Assembly: GCA_947095535.1 (NCBI GenBank)
Contig: OX352773.1
Span: 34,245,398-34,309,397, forward strand
From: Poecilobothrus nobilitatus
Taxonomy: Eukaryota; Arthropoda; Insecta; Diptera; Dolichopodidae
DNA length: 64,000 bases
Direction of reading: 5' to 3'
Part shown: positions 25,501 to 36,600 of the stretch, in pieces
Layout of the letters: each line of letters starts with the position of its first letter
Position numbering within the stretch: position 1 is the first letter of the stretch
The notes under the pieces: generated by a model
Told to the model about the DNA's origin: nothing
Databases searched by the model: none
Seen by the model: the letters and a program-made list of their open reading frames with translations, nothing else
Made by a program: the position numbers and the translations under genes

Positions 25501-26832
25501 GGAAGATGCTATCCAATAATGTGACATTGGTTGTTTCATATCCATATAAATTTTATCACATTGACTATCCCAAATTTCATTTTGTTTAGAAAATAAATAA
25601 TCAACAAACTAAAATATAAAAAACTTGTAAAAGGAAAGATTTTAATATTAGTTTCACATACTTCCGCTATAGTTAAATACGGATCATGAGTTTCTCTTTC
25701 AATATCTTGAAGAAAATTACATATGAAATTTGATACAGAGTTTTCATCTCTACCTAAAGGGTCATTCTGTTCCCTCAACAAAAACGATTGAAATTCTTTT
25801 AGAGAAACAATTTGTCCATCATTGGAATACGGAAATCCATTACAAAAGCAATCTTCAATAAACTAAAATTAAATCATTATGTATTTAATAATTACATATA
25901 AGATTCATTTTAAATCTAAATTCTTACATTTGGCGTAAGTAATAAATTTCTATACAATCTTGAAAAGTCATCAAATCTAAGATCACTCTTTTTTCGAATA
26001 TCATCATCTGGGAAATATTCCATAAGTTTACTAGTTGGAATTTTACAACTTACACCAGCCAAAAAAGATTTAAAATCTTTAATTGTAACAGCTCCTCTAA
26101 AAATTCAAATGTTACTTGTTAAAATTTTTTTTTTTTTGTTTTTTTTACCCTTCTTTTGAATTGGAATGTAAATTAGCATTTTCAATTGAATAATATTCTT
26201 TTCTAAGCCAACGTTCTACTTGCAATGAATACGGAGCTTTAATTGTATCACACATCATGTATTTAATCCCTTTTACCCAGTTTTCACATTCTTGTTCTGA
26301 AAAAGCTGGAAAAAATCATGTATGTATATTTAATTGTAGAAATACTAATTTAAGTTGTAAAAATAATAAAATATCTTACCTACTACTGAAAAGGTTTTAA
26401 GTTTAAAAGACTGACCATACAGAACAACAAAACATTTCCCTAAATCAAATTTTTTCGTATCATCAATAAAATTTCGAAATTCCTTCGAATTTTTTCCCAA
26501 ACGCACCTCTTTGACGTCTCTTAATTCTAATGATCCTTCAAAATCAGTCCGAGTGTTGGCATTTGCAGAAGACCACAATAACTAATTAAAGACAAAATTT
26601 AGAACAAGTTTAGTTTAATTAATTTTTTTTGTTTAATATTATATATTAGATGCAAATATAAATTGCATGTATTTCTTACTTGACGTGTTTCTCGAACCAA
26701 AATCAATTTTTTTTGTTCAGGACGATGTTTAGGATATAATTTTGTTATAATAGTTCCACGTTCTAATAAATTAATTGTTTGCTCCATTTCACCCAAACTC
26801 GGTGAACTTAATGTACTAAAACAACTCAACAT
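22550..26832 (-). CDS. sl: Phospholipase C gamma (small wing type), phosphoinositide-specific
   Basis: Eleven exons in transcript order: 26680-26832, 26380-26581, 26149-26305, 25928-26096, 25662-25862, 24692-25608, 24520-24634, 24094-24465, 22978-24037, 22782-22918 and 22550-22726. They total 3660 nt and encode 1219 aa. Domains: N-terminal PH; EF-hand region; X box with catalytic His in SSHNTYL (about 331) and HGHTM (about 378); N-SH2 (WFHGKLEGG...FLVRES, from about 547); C-SH2 (WFHPNTT...FLVRPSE, from about 659); SH3 (CKALYSYRANRPDELSF...FPANYVKVI); the second half of the split PH; Y box; and C2. The enzyme hydrolyses PIP2 to IP3 and diacylglycerol downstream of receptor tyrosine kinases. 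Tyr of SSYMDP (about 774) sits where activating Tyr783 lies in human PLCG1. A splice acceptor at 26871-26872 implies a leader exon starting at 26870. Confidence 0.98.
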
Positions 26833-26872
26833 CTTGAACTTTTAAGTATCTCCAAATGATCTCCAATCAACT

Positions 26873-27546
26873 AAAAAATAAAATTAAAAACAGAACTGAA
26901 TTATGTATTTCTTTTATTTGCATATGTATTTACGTTCATACAAAATATACAATTGTGTACATACATATGTACATATGTATATTTTACTTTCATCTAAAAA
27001 TAAATTTTTATCAAAAAACGTAGAGATAAATAAAAAAAAAATTATAATGAAGCTATCAAACTTTCTTTATCAAATAAAGCAAATTATAAAAGAAATTACA
27101 TATTTTATAAATTTCAAAAATTAAATATTTTAAGTATTGAAATGATTAATATTAGTTGGGACTTTGGGAAATCCTTTTTTTAATGCTTGAAAAAATAACC
27201 ACAACTTTTACTTACCAGTAAAATATCTAATTACTTCATAAACTTTTTTATAAAATTGAAATTTTATAAAAGCAGTTTAATTATAATACAAAACAATAAA
27301 AAATGAAGGGAAAAGTTTATAACATATAACTGATTGAACAAAAAATTACGATTTTCATAAAATTATGAAAATTTGTGCAATTACTTCCATTATTCCGAGT
27401 GTATAAATCAGTATAAATATGTCGAAAGTTGTCAAATCTTCTTCTAATATTTAAATATATGCCAATTTGGTAATACTGGACATATTTTTTATACCAGTTA
27501 TACACAACGTCAAATTCATATTTCATAGCTATCGTTAATCGTTATA
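26873..27546. other. AT-rich DNA upstream of PLC-gamma
   Basis: This must contain the 5' leader intron and probably the promoter of PLC-gamma. The open frames at 26903-27124 and 27317-27526 are AT-driven and resemble no family I know. Confidence 0.5.
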
Positions 27547-28187
27547 GGGCCTTTCTACACGAGTAGTGTCCTCTTTCGTTTCGTGACTACTTTCCTCTTT
27601 TTTTTATTTCCACACTGTTCCTCTCGATAGTCGTTACTTTTATATGTGTGTGTAAATATTTCATTTTAAAACAAAATTTGTTGCGAGAGGTAGATAATAA
27701 ATATAAAATAAAAGCACGCATAAAACAAATACATTTTTTTTTGTATTTAAGTAACATAAGATTTTTTTGCCTGTAATTTTTAAATAATATATATTATATA
27801 TGTATGTACCTAGAAATAGAATAAACTGTACTGTGCACATAATTTCTTTTTGTCAATAGAATATATTTTAATAATTTCATCAAGTGAAAGATCGAAAATC
27901 ACTTTACTTTTTTAAAAATTTGCTGCGACCGTTTCAAAAACATTTTTCTTTAATTTTCCAAACGAGAATGAAACGTATGTACACATAAAATTTTTTTGAC
28001 CCTCATAAAAATTTTTATTTGAGTTTTTGTTTGTGTTAGTGGACTAAATTTTTAAACTCTAAAATTTTGGTTTAAAAAATTACTCCTAAAAATCCCCACC
28101 ACAAATTTAGTTTATAGACAAGAGGGTATGAAACGAAGGTAAAAGTAAAAAATGACGAAAGAGGACACTACCCGTGTGGAAAGGCCC
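27547..28187. mobile_element. MITE-like element, 641 bp, in the PLC-gamma/SYF2 spacer
   Basis: The left terminus is GGGCCTTTCTACACGAGTAG, continuing TGTCCTCTTTCG. The right end is its near-perfect reverse complement (CGAAAGAGGACACTACCCGT then GTGGAAAGGCCC). The terminal repeats are about 32 bp with few mismatches. ATA flanks both sides and may be a 3-bp target duplication. There is no transposase frame. A diverged copy lies at 10429-10807. GGGCC(T)TTTCCACAC-type ends with a 3-bp duplication suggest PIF/Harbinger ancestry (inference). Confidence 0.85.
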
Positions 28188-28419
28188 ATATGGATTATTT
28201 ATGATTATACATATTAAATTTCAAAATTGCTCAAAATGCATATATATGTTGAAAGAATTATATTTTGAAAATAAAAGTAGATATTCGCAAAGAAAAATTT
28301 TCAAAAAATTTTGAAAATTCGTACAAAAAAAGCATCCACGTAATGAAAATTTTTGAGTTGTTATACATATAATAATATTTTTTTGTAATTTTTTATAAAA
28401 TTAAAGTTTATTAGATAAT

Positions 28420-29490
28420 GTTTAGTTGTTGTAACTCGTGGTTATTTTTTCTTTGGCTTCTTCGACAAGTTGGTTCAGCTTACATTTGGTCAATTTGTAT
28501 CTCTGTAGGATTTCTAGATTCTCGGGATGTTTTTTTGGTAATTGCAAATAGTTTATTTTTAACTTTTATTTTATTCAATAACTTAGGTGTAATTCATGAA
28601 TTGTCAGTTCTTACTCTGATGGTTCGCTGGGATGACGCTTTTTTTGCAATTTTGCAGACAATGTGTTAATTGCTCATACGTGGAGACATTTGCAATTTTC
28701 AGGCAACCCAGTCTCCTGAATTCGGTCCAATCAATTCGTACGTTTTTCTACGTTTTTGTACTCCATTTTCTCAAGTTGAGTTTTGATCTTTTTAATGTTT
28801 CTATTAATCTGTGGTCACTGATTGGGTGGTCTGTGAGAGCCATGCTAATTGAGTTGTTTGTAGTGTTATGCAATACGTGATCGAGGATGCTTCCCCCGGG
28901 TTCATTGTTATTGTTGACAGAGCTGAGACGGGTTACATTATCAATAGATGTGTCATTAGCTATTGAAAAATGTTTGCATTGAATTATGTTCTTGTAAGTT
29001 ATCGGTAAGAATGTTGTTAAGAAGAAGGTCAATAATCAATATTTGCTTCTCCTACAAAAATGCAATTTTTCTTATGTAATTGTAGCAATAATTCAAGTGT
29101 GTTAATATAATTGTTTTTGCTAATATATGGCGGGTTATACATAGTAAAAATTTTAAGCCTTGGGTTGGCGCTAATCAATTCAATTCCAATAGTATTATAT
29201 AAAGGATCAATATCCTCCGGAATTTTAATGAATGAGTGTGCTGGAGCACTCGTAACCTAAATGGCGTTACCTCCATCTCTTGAGTTTTATCTGCATGAGT
29301 GATTAGCAGAGTAACTCGTTAGATCCATGAAAACAATTTCATTAGAGTAAATCCAAGTTTCATTTAGTATTAGAATGTTCAGATTATTAGATTTAATTAT
29401 AAGTAATAGATCGTCAAGTTCATTGCGCATGCTCCTGATGTTTATATATAGAATGTCGATCTGGCTAAGAGTTGATTTTTTGATTAACAT
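28420..29490 (-). pseudogene. LINE (Jockey-like) fragment: endonuclease and linker to reverse transcriptase
   Basis: Reading the minus strand, broken frames give endonuclease-type blocks in order. These are ILYINIRSMRNELDDL and LNETW (29490-29287), RDGGNAI and YNPPYI then GEANIDY in the place of GDFNID (to about 29040), and ILDHV...ISDHRLIET at 28748-29032. Further on comes NKLFAITKKTSRESRNPTE, resembling the linker before the reverse transcriptase. Several frameshifts and stops make it inactive. The GC-richer sequence up to about 29690 may be its 5' untranslated region. It is probably the 5' half of an element like the one at 39.5 kb, but that is not proven. Confidence 0.85.
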
Positions 29491-29886
29491 TGTTATTTAT
29501 TGGCTAGATGCATCTACATGAGACTGCGATTTTCCTAGTTAAAGGAGTGTTATAGCCGAATAGTCAGTCTTGAAGCGTATTTTTGATTTGGCTAATCAGC
29601 TACTAATATCAATACTTAAATAACTAACACTACAACCATTTTGTAACGACGAAAGTACTTGTAATGACTGCACTCATTATGTTCCAAGCGTGATTGAAAA
29701 AAATATTTTTCTTGCTGCCAATATATGTTTAAATATAATAAATGTCAATTGTCAATGTCACTCACATTTACGACAAAGAAATTTGACGTTTTTAAAAATT
29801 AATTTACCTAATTTCTGATTTCTAATTCAATGTGAAACGTAAATAAAAAAACAAACTTAATTTACTAATCTTTTCAAAAAATAACT

Positions 29887-31095
29887 ATGGAATCCACAAC
29901 TGGCAATGAAAAGCTTAAGGAACGGAAAGAACGTTTAAAAAATTTACATAAACTACGCAATGAAGCAAGAGTACAAAATCATCAAGAAGTCATTGCAGAA
30001 GATGCAAGAAATAAATTGTAAATATTTTTGATTTTAATGTATGTATGTAGGCAAATAGTAATTGCTTCCATATATATCATTATATATATATCTATACTTT
30101 TATAATATGAAAAACGCGGTAGAGTCGCGTTTAGGTGGGTCAACTTCTAATGCCTGTAAAATGCTTTGTGATGGTGTGATTGTTAAAATTTAAACCTTTT
30201 CTTGTTCGATGTGTGTAATTTTTTTTTAATTTTTTTATTTTATATTTGCCATTTTTTAAGTTTAAAATTTTCGACTTTTCATGCAATATTTTAATATAAT
30301 AATACTATTAAATGGTGGGCCAAGTGACCTGCATCCCCCAAAATAGATTGCAAACCGATAGTCTTTTACCATTAAAATATAAATTTGCCGAAAAAATTAA
30401 CTTTTTTGCATTATTTATCCCGAAAAAATTTTTTTTTCATACATCGACATTTTTGTTATGAATTTTACAGGCATTAGGAGTTGACCCATCTAAAAGCGAC
30501 TCTACCAGAAAAACGAATATATTTTAAAACTAAAAAAATTTCTTTTGTTAGGCCTAAAAATTGGGAGTCAAGAAAAAGGCAAGCTGATTGGATTTTAGAA
30601 GACGAAAAAGCAAGAACTGCTGCAGAAGCTGATGGTGACGATTACGATCGTTTAAAACTTTTAGATATATCTGCAATTGACGCAGAAAAAATTGAAAGGA
30701 AGAAAAAAAAGAAAAATCCAGATATAGGGTTTGCAAGTTATGAATCCCAAACAGCACGTCAGTATAATAGACTTGTTAAAAATATGCCATCAAGAGACAT
30801 GACAAAATATGAAAAACAAAAGAAAGAACTAGGTGAAGCATTTTATGGTGGCCCAAATACAATATTACATAACATGATAAAGGATTCTCCATCCGCTGTA
30901 GATAATATGGTTAAAGATTTAGAACAACAAATTGATAGGAGAAGTAAATTCTCAAGACGAAGAACATACAATGCAGATGCTGATGTAGATTTCATCAATG
31001 AAAGAAATTCCAAATTCAATAAAAAATTAGAGAGATTTTATGGAGAGCACACTGCTGAAATTAAAGCTAATTTGGAAAGAGGAACAGCTATTTAA
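29887..31095 (+). CDS. SYF2: Pre-mRNA-splicing factor SYF2
   Basis: Two exons, 29887-30017 and 30552-31095, join through a TT|G codon to give 224 aa, close to the usual animal length. Conserved blocks are LKNLHKLRNEARVQNHQEV near the N-terminus, then PKNWESRKRQADWILEDEK, NPDIGFASYESQTARQYNRL, FYGGPNTILH and SRRRTYNADADVDFINERN at the C-terminal half. SYF2 belongs to the NineTeen/Prp19-associated complex of the activated spliceosome in the nucleus. The 534-bp intron is occupied for most of its length by the inverted-repeat element at 30117-30507, which ends 44 bp before the acceptor. The gene is divergent from PLC-gamma and convergent with TAB2. Confidence 0.97.
30117..30507. mobile_element. 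hAT-like MITE inside the SYF2 intron, 391 bp
   Basis: The terminal inverted repeats run about 50 bp: left GGTAGAGTCGCGTTTAGGTG continuing to CTAATGCCTGTAAAAT, right end its reverse complement with few changes. The element is flanked by an exact 8-bp direct repeat GAAAAACG at 30109-30116 and 30508-30515, the target-site length of hAT transposons. It has no transposase and is non-autonomous. Confidence 0.85.
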
Positions 31096-31194
31096 ATAAT
31101 TATAAATTACTTTTATATTATTTGAGATAAGATGGAATGTAAAATGTTCTACAAAATATTTTTTTAATATTAATTACGAATCATTTTATAGAAA

Positions 31195-31200
31195 AATAAA
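31195..31200 (+). other. Polyadenylation signal of SYF2
   Basis: AATAAA lies 100 bp after the SYF2 stop, with a second copy about 20 bp further on. Confidence 0.6.
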
Positions 31201-31219
31201 TGTAAATTACAAAATAAAT

Positions 31220-33600
31220 TTCAAATGAAAATTATTAAGGTGAATAATTTAATTACTTATTAATTTACCATTATAAATTCTGATATGCAACTAGTTATAA
31301 GAAAAATATAGATGAACTACTATCGTACAACACAAATAATTGAGTAGGAAAATTTCATTATTTATACATCAAGACAAATTTAATGGGAAATATAAATTAA
31401 AACACTAAAAATTTAATTTTTTTTTCAGTTTATTTTAAAAATCTAATTTATTTAAAAAATATTTATTTATATAATGCATATGAATATCTATACATGTAAA
31501 TATGAATAAAAATATATATTATTATTTATATCATTTTATTTATATTAATATTTATAAATTTTTCAGTTTTTTAACATTAATATTTATAAATTATTTTTTT
31601 TAAATGTATTACATAATATTGCTTAATAAGTGAAATATTAGTTATAAAGATATATATATATATATATAGAGATATACATGTACTATACTTTATTGTCTTA
31701 TGATAAAATCCATGAGTGAACAACTCCTGAAAAGAAAAATAATTTTTTGTTGATTAATTGATTTGACCTATTGGTCAAAAAAGTATATATGTATTACTTA
31801 TAGAACTTTTAAAATTCAAAACTAATTTCATCATTTTTTTCTAAATCGTAACTACTATTTTATAAAACAGTTTTAAATGTATTTTAATTGTTATTTAAAA
31901 TAATAGTTAAATTTTAATAAAAATGAAAAAACCTCTTAAACATTTTTTAAAATATTTTAATAAGGAAAAAATTCTTACTATTTTCTCCTTGTGATAAATG
32001 AATATGAATATTCTCATGTCGAGCAACCATCGAATCTGTTATATAAAATATGATTTTTTTTAGTAAGTACAATAAAACTGGAAAAATATTTAACTTTAAA
32101 TTTTTTTACTTTATGTTCATATACAAAAATGATGACAAAATTTAATACACGAAACAAAAGAAATTGTTTATATATATAAAATTAAAACATTGATGAGTTG
32201 TTAAATGCATTTATAATGTTTGTTAAATTTCCATTCTAATGCATTATTTTTTGTTTTTTTATGCAACATTGTTACAATTTTTGACAACATAATTTTAATT
32301 TTTACATAATTTAAGCCATTTCAATTAATTAATTTAAAATTACATATTTAATTATATCCAAAACTGATTTATACATTTTTTAGGATATCAATAACTGTAT
32401 ATATTTATATGTAAACAAAATTAACCAATTTAATAATAATACACATCTTAAATTTAAAATTAATAAAGCTAACACACTGTTAAGAAGACAAACAAAACTT
32501 TAAATAATTTTTAATGTTCTTAAAATATTAAAATTCACAAAAAACATTACTAGAATTCAAAAAAGTCATATATCAGAATTTATTTTTAAAAAATGGAGAA
32601 AACAATATTGAAAGTCAATATGAAACAGAAAAATGTAATTTATAATAATAACAATATTGATGTAATTTTTAATATTTTATCTTTGCAATAAAAAAAAAAC
32701 AAAATCTACTTTTAGGATTTTAGATATATTTATCAAGAATGTTGATTAACAAGTTAAAAAATTTCTTTCACATTATCTTTTATTATATAATTTAATACAA
32801 AGGTTAATATTATAATAAATTTAAAACTGGTAAAATATTTGAAGAATATAACATTCACTTTATTATTGAATAAATATAATTATAATAATGCATATAATTA
32901 TACCACAGTTTTCAGTATTTTATACTTTTTTCCTGTCTTTTTATTGTAAAAATAATTTAAATTTTTAGACTAAAACTAATTATATATTTTATATATTTTT
33001 AATTTATATAATTAACGCTAATTTTTTATTTTGTATCTTTTATAGTCATTAATTCTTATTAATTGTCTCTTTTAGAATGTCTCGTTACTTGTCCGATATC
33101 ACATAATATATAATTCATAAAAAAAAATCTTCGAAATAATTATTAAATATATACAATTATTAGAATTTTAAACTCAATTATTTTTGGTTATTATAATAAA
33201 TATAATATTTGATAATATTTTAAATAACAATATTTAAATAAAATAAAACAAATTTGTTGTGTGCTAGATTGAAATTAATAATAATTACTAATTACCAATA
33301 AAGAGATCAGAAAAGTACTTTAAATAGGAGAAAATAAATAAGAATAACAATCTGTTACAAAAAAAAAAAAAATTTTATTTTTAAGAAAGTGGATATTTCT
33401 TTATTATAGTTCTAAAATAACATTTAAATACTTTGCTTATTACGTATATATTTTAAATACAAAGTTTTAATAATTGCTGTAAACTTTATTGTAGTAATTT
33501 TCATTTTTCTCTAATAAAATGCATAATTTATATAAAAAAAAATAAAATAAAATAGAAAAACATTAAGAAAACACTATTACTTGTAGACATAACAAAATTA
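31220..33600. other. AT-rich spacer between convergent SYF2 and TAB2
   Basis: A/T tracts and a short TA run near 31650-31670. No frame, RNA gene or dispersed repeat was recognised. It includes the untranslated 3' region of TAB2. Confidence 0.6.
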
Positions 33601-33614
33601 AAACAAAATTAATA

Positions 33615-36600
33615 TTATAAGCAATGATAAGCTGTTGTTGCATTTGCTGGCAAATTATTATTTTCAAAACTAGTATTATCAATAAATGTTGTAGAATTTG
33701 GTGATGTTGTAGTTGTTGATTGTGTTATTGACGTTGTTATTATTCCATTTACATTATTATTGTTATTATTCATGTTATTACTATTATTAATATTATTAGT
33801 AAAACCTGATTGAAAATCATTACTAAAGTTAATATTATTAAAATTATGATTAGTATAAAATGTACCAGGAATTTCTCTATCGTAGTCACAATTTTCACAT
33901 CTAATCATTAATGGATCATTCAGGAATGTACAATGTTTACAGGACCACTGTGGACCATCTTCATCTGTTAAGTTATTTATTGTTGTTGCTGCATTAAAAT
34001 TAATGCTACCAGTTTGCATCTCAGCATTTACAATATTAGAACCTGGTGATTGTATTAATGATGAAGTAGGGGACATTGAAATTAAAGATTCAATTATTGG
34101 TTCAACTGGATTATTAGTTGTGTGTGAAGTTATTAAACGTGGTGGTGGTGGTCGTGGTGGCCTTTGTCTTAATTGACTTCTACTACTATTATATTCAACG
34201 TCATTTGAAGTATTTTGTTGACCTAAAAGTATAATTTTTTTTTATAAATCTAATTTCATATAAATTGTTAAAATGTATATGTACATGTATATGATAATAT
34301 GTAATATCTTTTTTTATTTTTAATTGAAAAACTCTTACCAACTAATCTTTTAGAATTTTCAATTTCATTGAAAAAGTGTTCACAATTATTACGTAGTATT
34401 TCAATATCATTATCCAGTCTTTCTGATTCACCAGGAATATCTGGTGATTTTAATATATGAATTTCATCTTGTACTTGTTGTAATTTTTTCCTATTTTTTT
34501 CAATTGCTTTTATTAGTTCTTCTTTCCGAATTTTTTGTCTTTCGACCAATTGAAAATTAACTGTTAAACAAAAAAGAAAAAATTAGTAAAATAATTAAAA
34601 ATTTAAATTGTTATTAAAAAAATAGATCTTAAAACAATATTGATGACATTTTTTTAATTAAAACCATGAATGTTTCATTATTATTGAAATATTAAATGTT
34701 TATTGAAATAGTACGATATTCCTAAAAAAATGAATAAATTATTATCTGTTTCAATTTCGATTAGATAAATTTTCCTTTTGATAAGAATGTAAGATTTTTC
34801 TATTTTTTCATTGATAACCAGACAATATTATGAAAATGTAAAAAGCAAAAAATATTTTTTTTTTTTTTTCTATTTGTAACAAAACAAAATAACTAAAAGT
34901 GGTATAAAATTGAAAATATCAAAAATAAAGGAGAAATTTTTTAAATTATGATACTTAACTCCATATAAAAAAAAAACATTACATATATTGAAAACGGGTA
35001 AAATAAATTAAATACTTATTAGTACCATAATCATCATTAGAAAGTAAGTACACAAACAAAATGTTTATAAAAAAAATTATTTAAATTAATGTATGTGTGT
35101 ACATAAATATATTAAAATAACAATATTTATATAGGTGCGATTAAATGAGCGAAAAAGAAAATAAACTTATTTAGGAAAATGACATTAGTCAAAATTTATT
35201 TAAAATTATCATTATTTCATCATTCTTTAAAAATAATTTTTATATTTTGGAAATATTTTGATTTATTAAGGGTAATTTTAAAAACACATACACATTTTAT
35301 TAAATTATCATAATAAATTAAAAATAATATGTAGTAAAATGTTTCTAAAGAAAAGAAAGATAAAAAAAAGTGTTCTATATATACATACATATATGTATAT
35401 GTATGTTAGATTAAAAAATTGCGATCAAATGATTTTCAAAGGTATTTTTTTTAATCAGTAGGATTAATTATTTTAAACATTTCTTAAATCAAATTTTCGA
35501 ACCTAACTATCTCTTTTCACTTCTTTGAATTGCATAAATACATATTTGAGTAAAATTTATTTTTACTTAAAGTATAAGTTCATTAAATTAAAAATTTAAA
35601 TTTTTTAGTTATAAATTTAATAAGCAAAACATTTTGCAATAAAATATTTATTTATTATTCAATTATTTTAATTTAAAAATTTTTAATTACTTACTTAATG
35701 AAGAAAAACATTCGTTAACTTTCGCGTAATTATATCATTAAAATACAATTAAAAAAAAAAAAAAAATGCAAATGGGAAAACAATTATAACAAATCAAATA
35801 TTTTAAGATATTCTCTGCAATTTTCATAATCACATAAGAATTTCCGTTTCATTTTTTTTTTTTTTTTTGTTTAACGACGAAATTAAAATAGATAAGTTGA
35901 AAGAAAGATAAAAAAAAAAATCAGAAATCAGAATTTATTTTATCAATATATATAATATTCATAAAAACAAAATTTTCAAATTTAAAATTAACCCTAAGAC
36001 ATTTATTTAATAAAACACGATAAAAATGTAAAATTTTCTTAATGAAAAATTTAAACAAATTTAATTAAATTTATATTGAACGAAAATTTAAAAAAAATTT
36101 ATTTTTAATTTAAACATTTTCGTTCAATATAAATATTAATTATTTTCTTTTATTAATGAAGATTGAGCTAACATTTCAGTAATCATTACTTAAGGTTCGT
36201 AGTACGCTTTCAAACGTAGAAAAATTTATATAAAAGGGTTGTCGTTGAGTTTCTTAGGATTTTAGAAGTTCACATATGAATTTTGATTGAATTTTATGAA
36301 TTTTGACGACACTTTAATCTTATCTATTAGAACATATTATCATAAATAATATTAGTAATTTATGTTATTAAAAAAGTTGGAATTTCTTCTTAAGTGTTTC
36401 ACTTTTTGAATAAAGCACGAATACTATCATTTAGCAATCGATTGTTTAAGCCAAGAACAAAAAAAAAATTAAATTTGCGTTAATTAAAAATTTAATTTCA
36501 TTAAATGGGGGCGTTAGTTGCCTAGTCGGTAAGAGCATATCAAATATCCTGTAAACAGCGATTTCGAATTCTACACACGTTTTAAGAATAATTACCCTTA

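Noticed and set aside
28418..28880. Two plus-strand frames of 83 and 82 codons
   Set aside because: They are antisense to the LINE endonuclease/linker fragment, which explains the coding-like composition.
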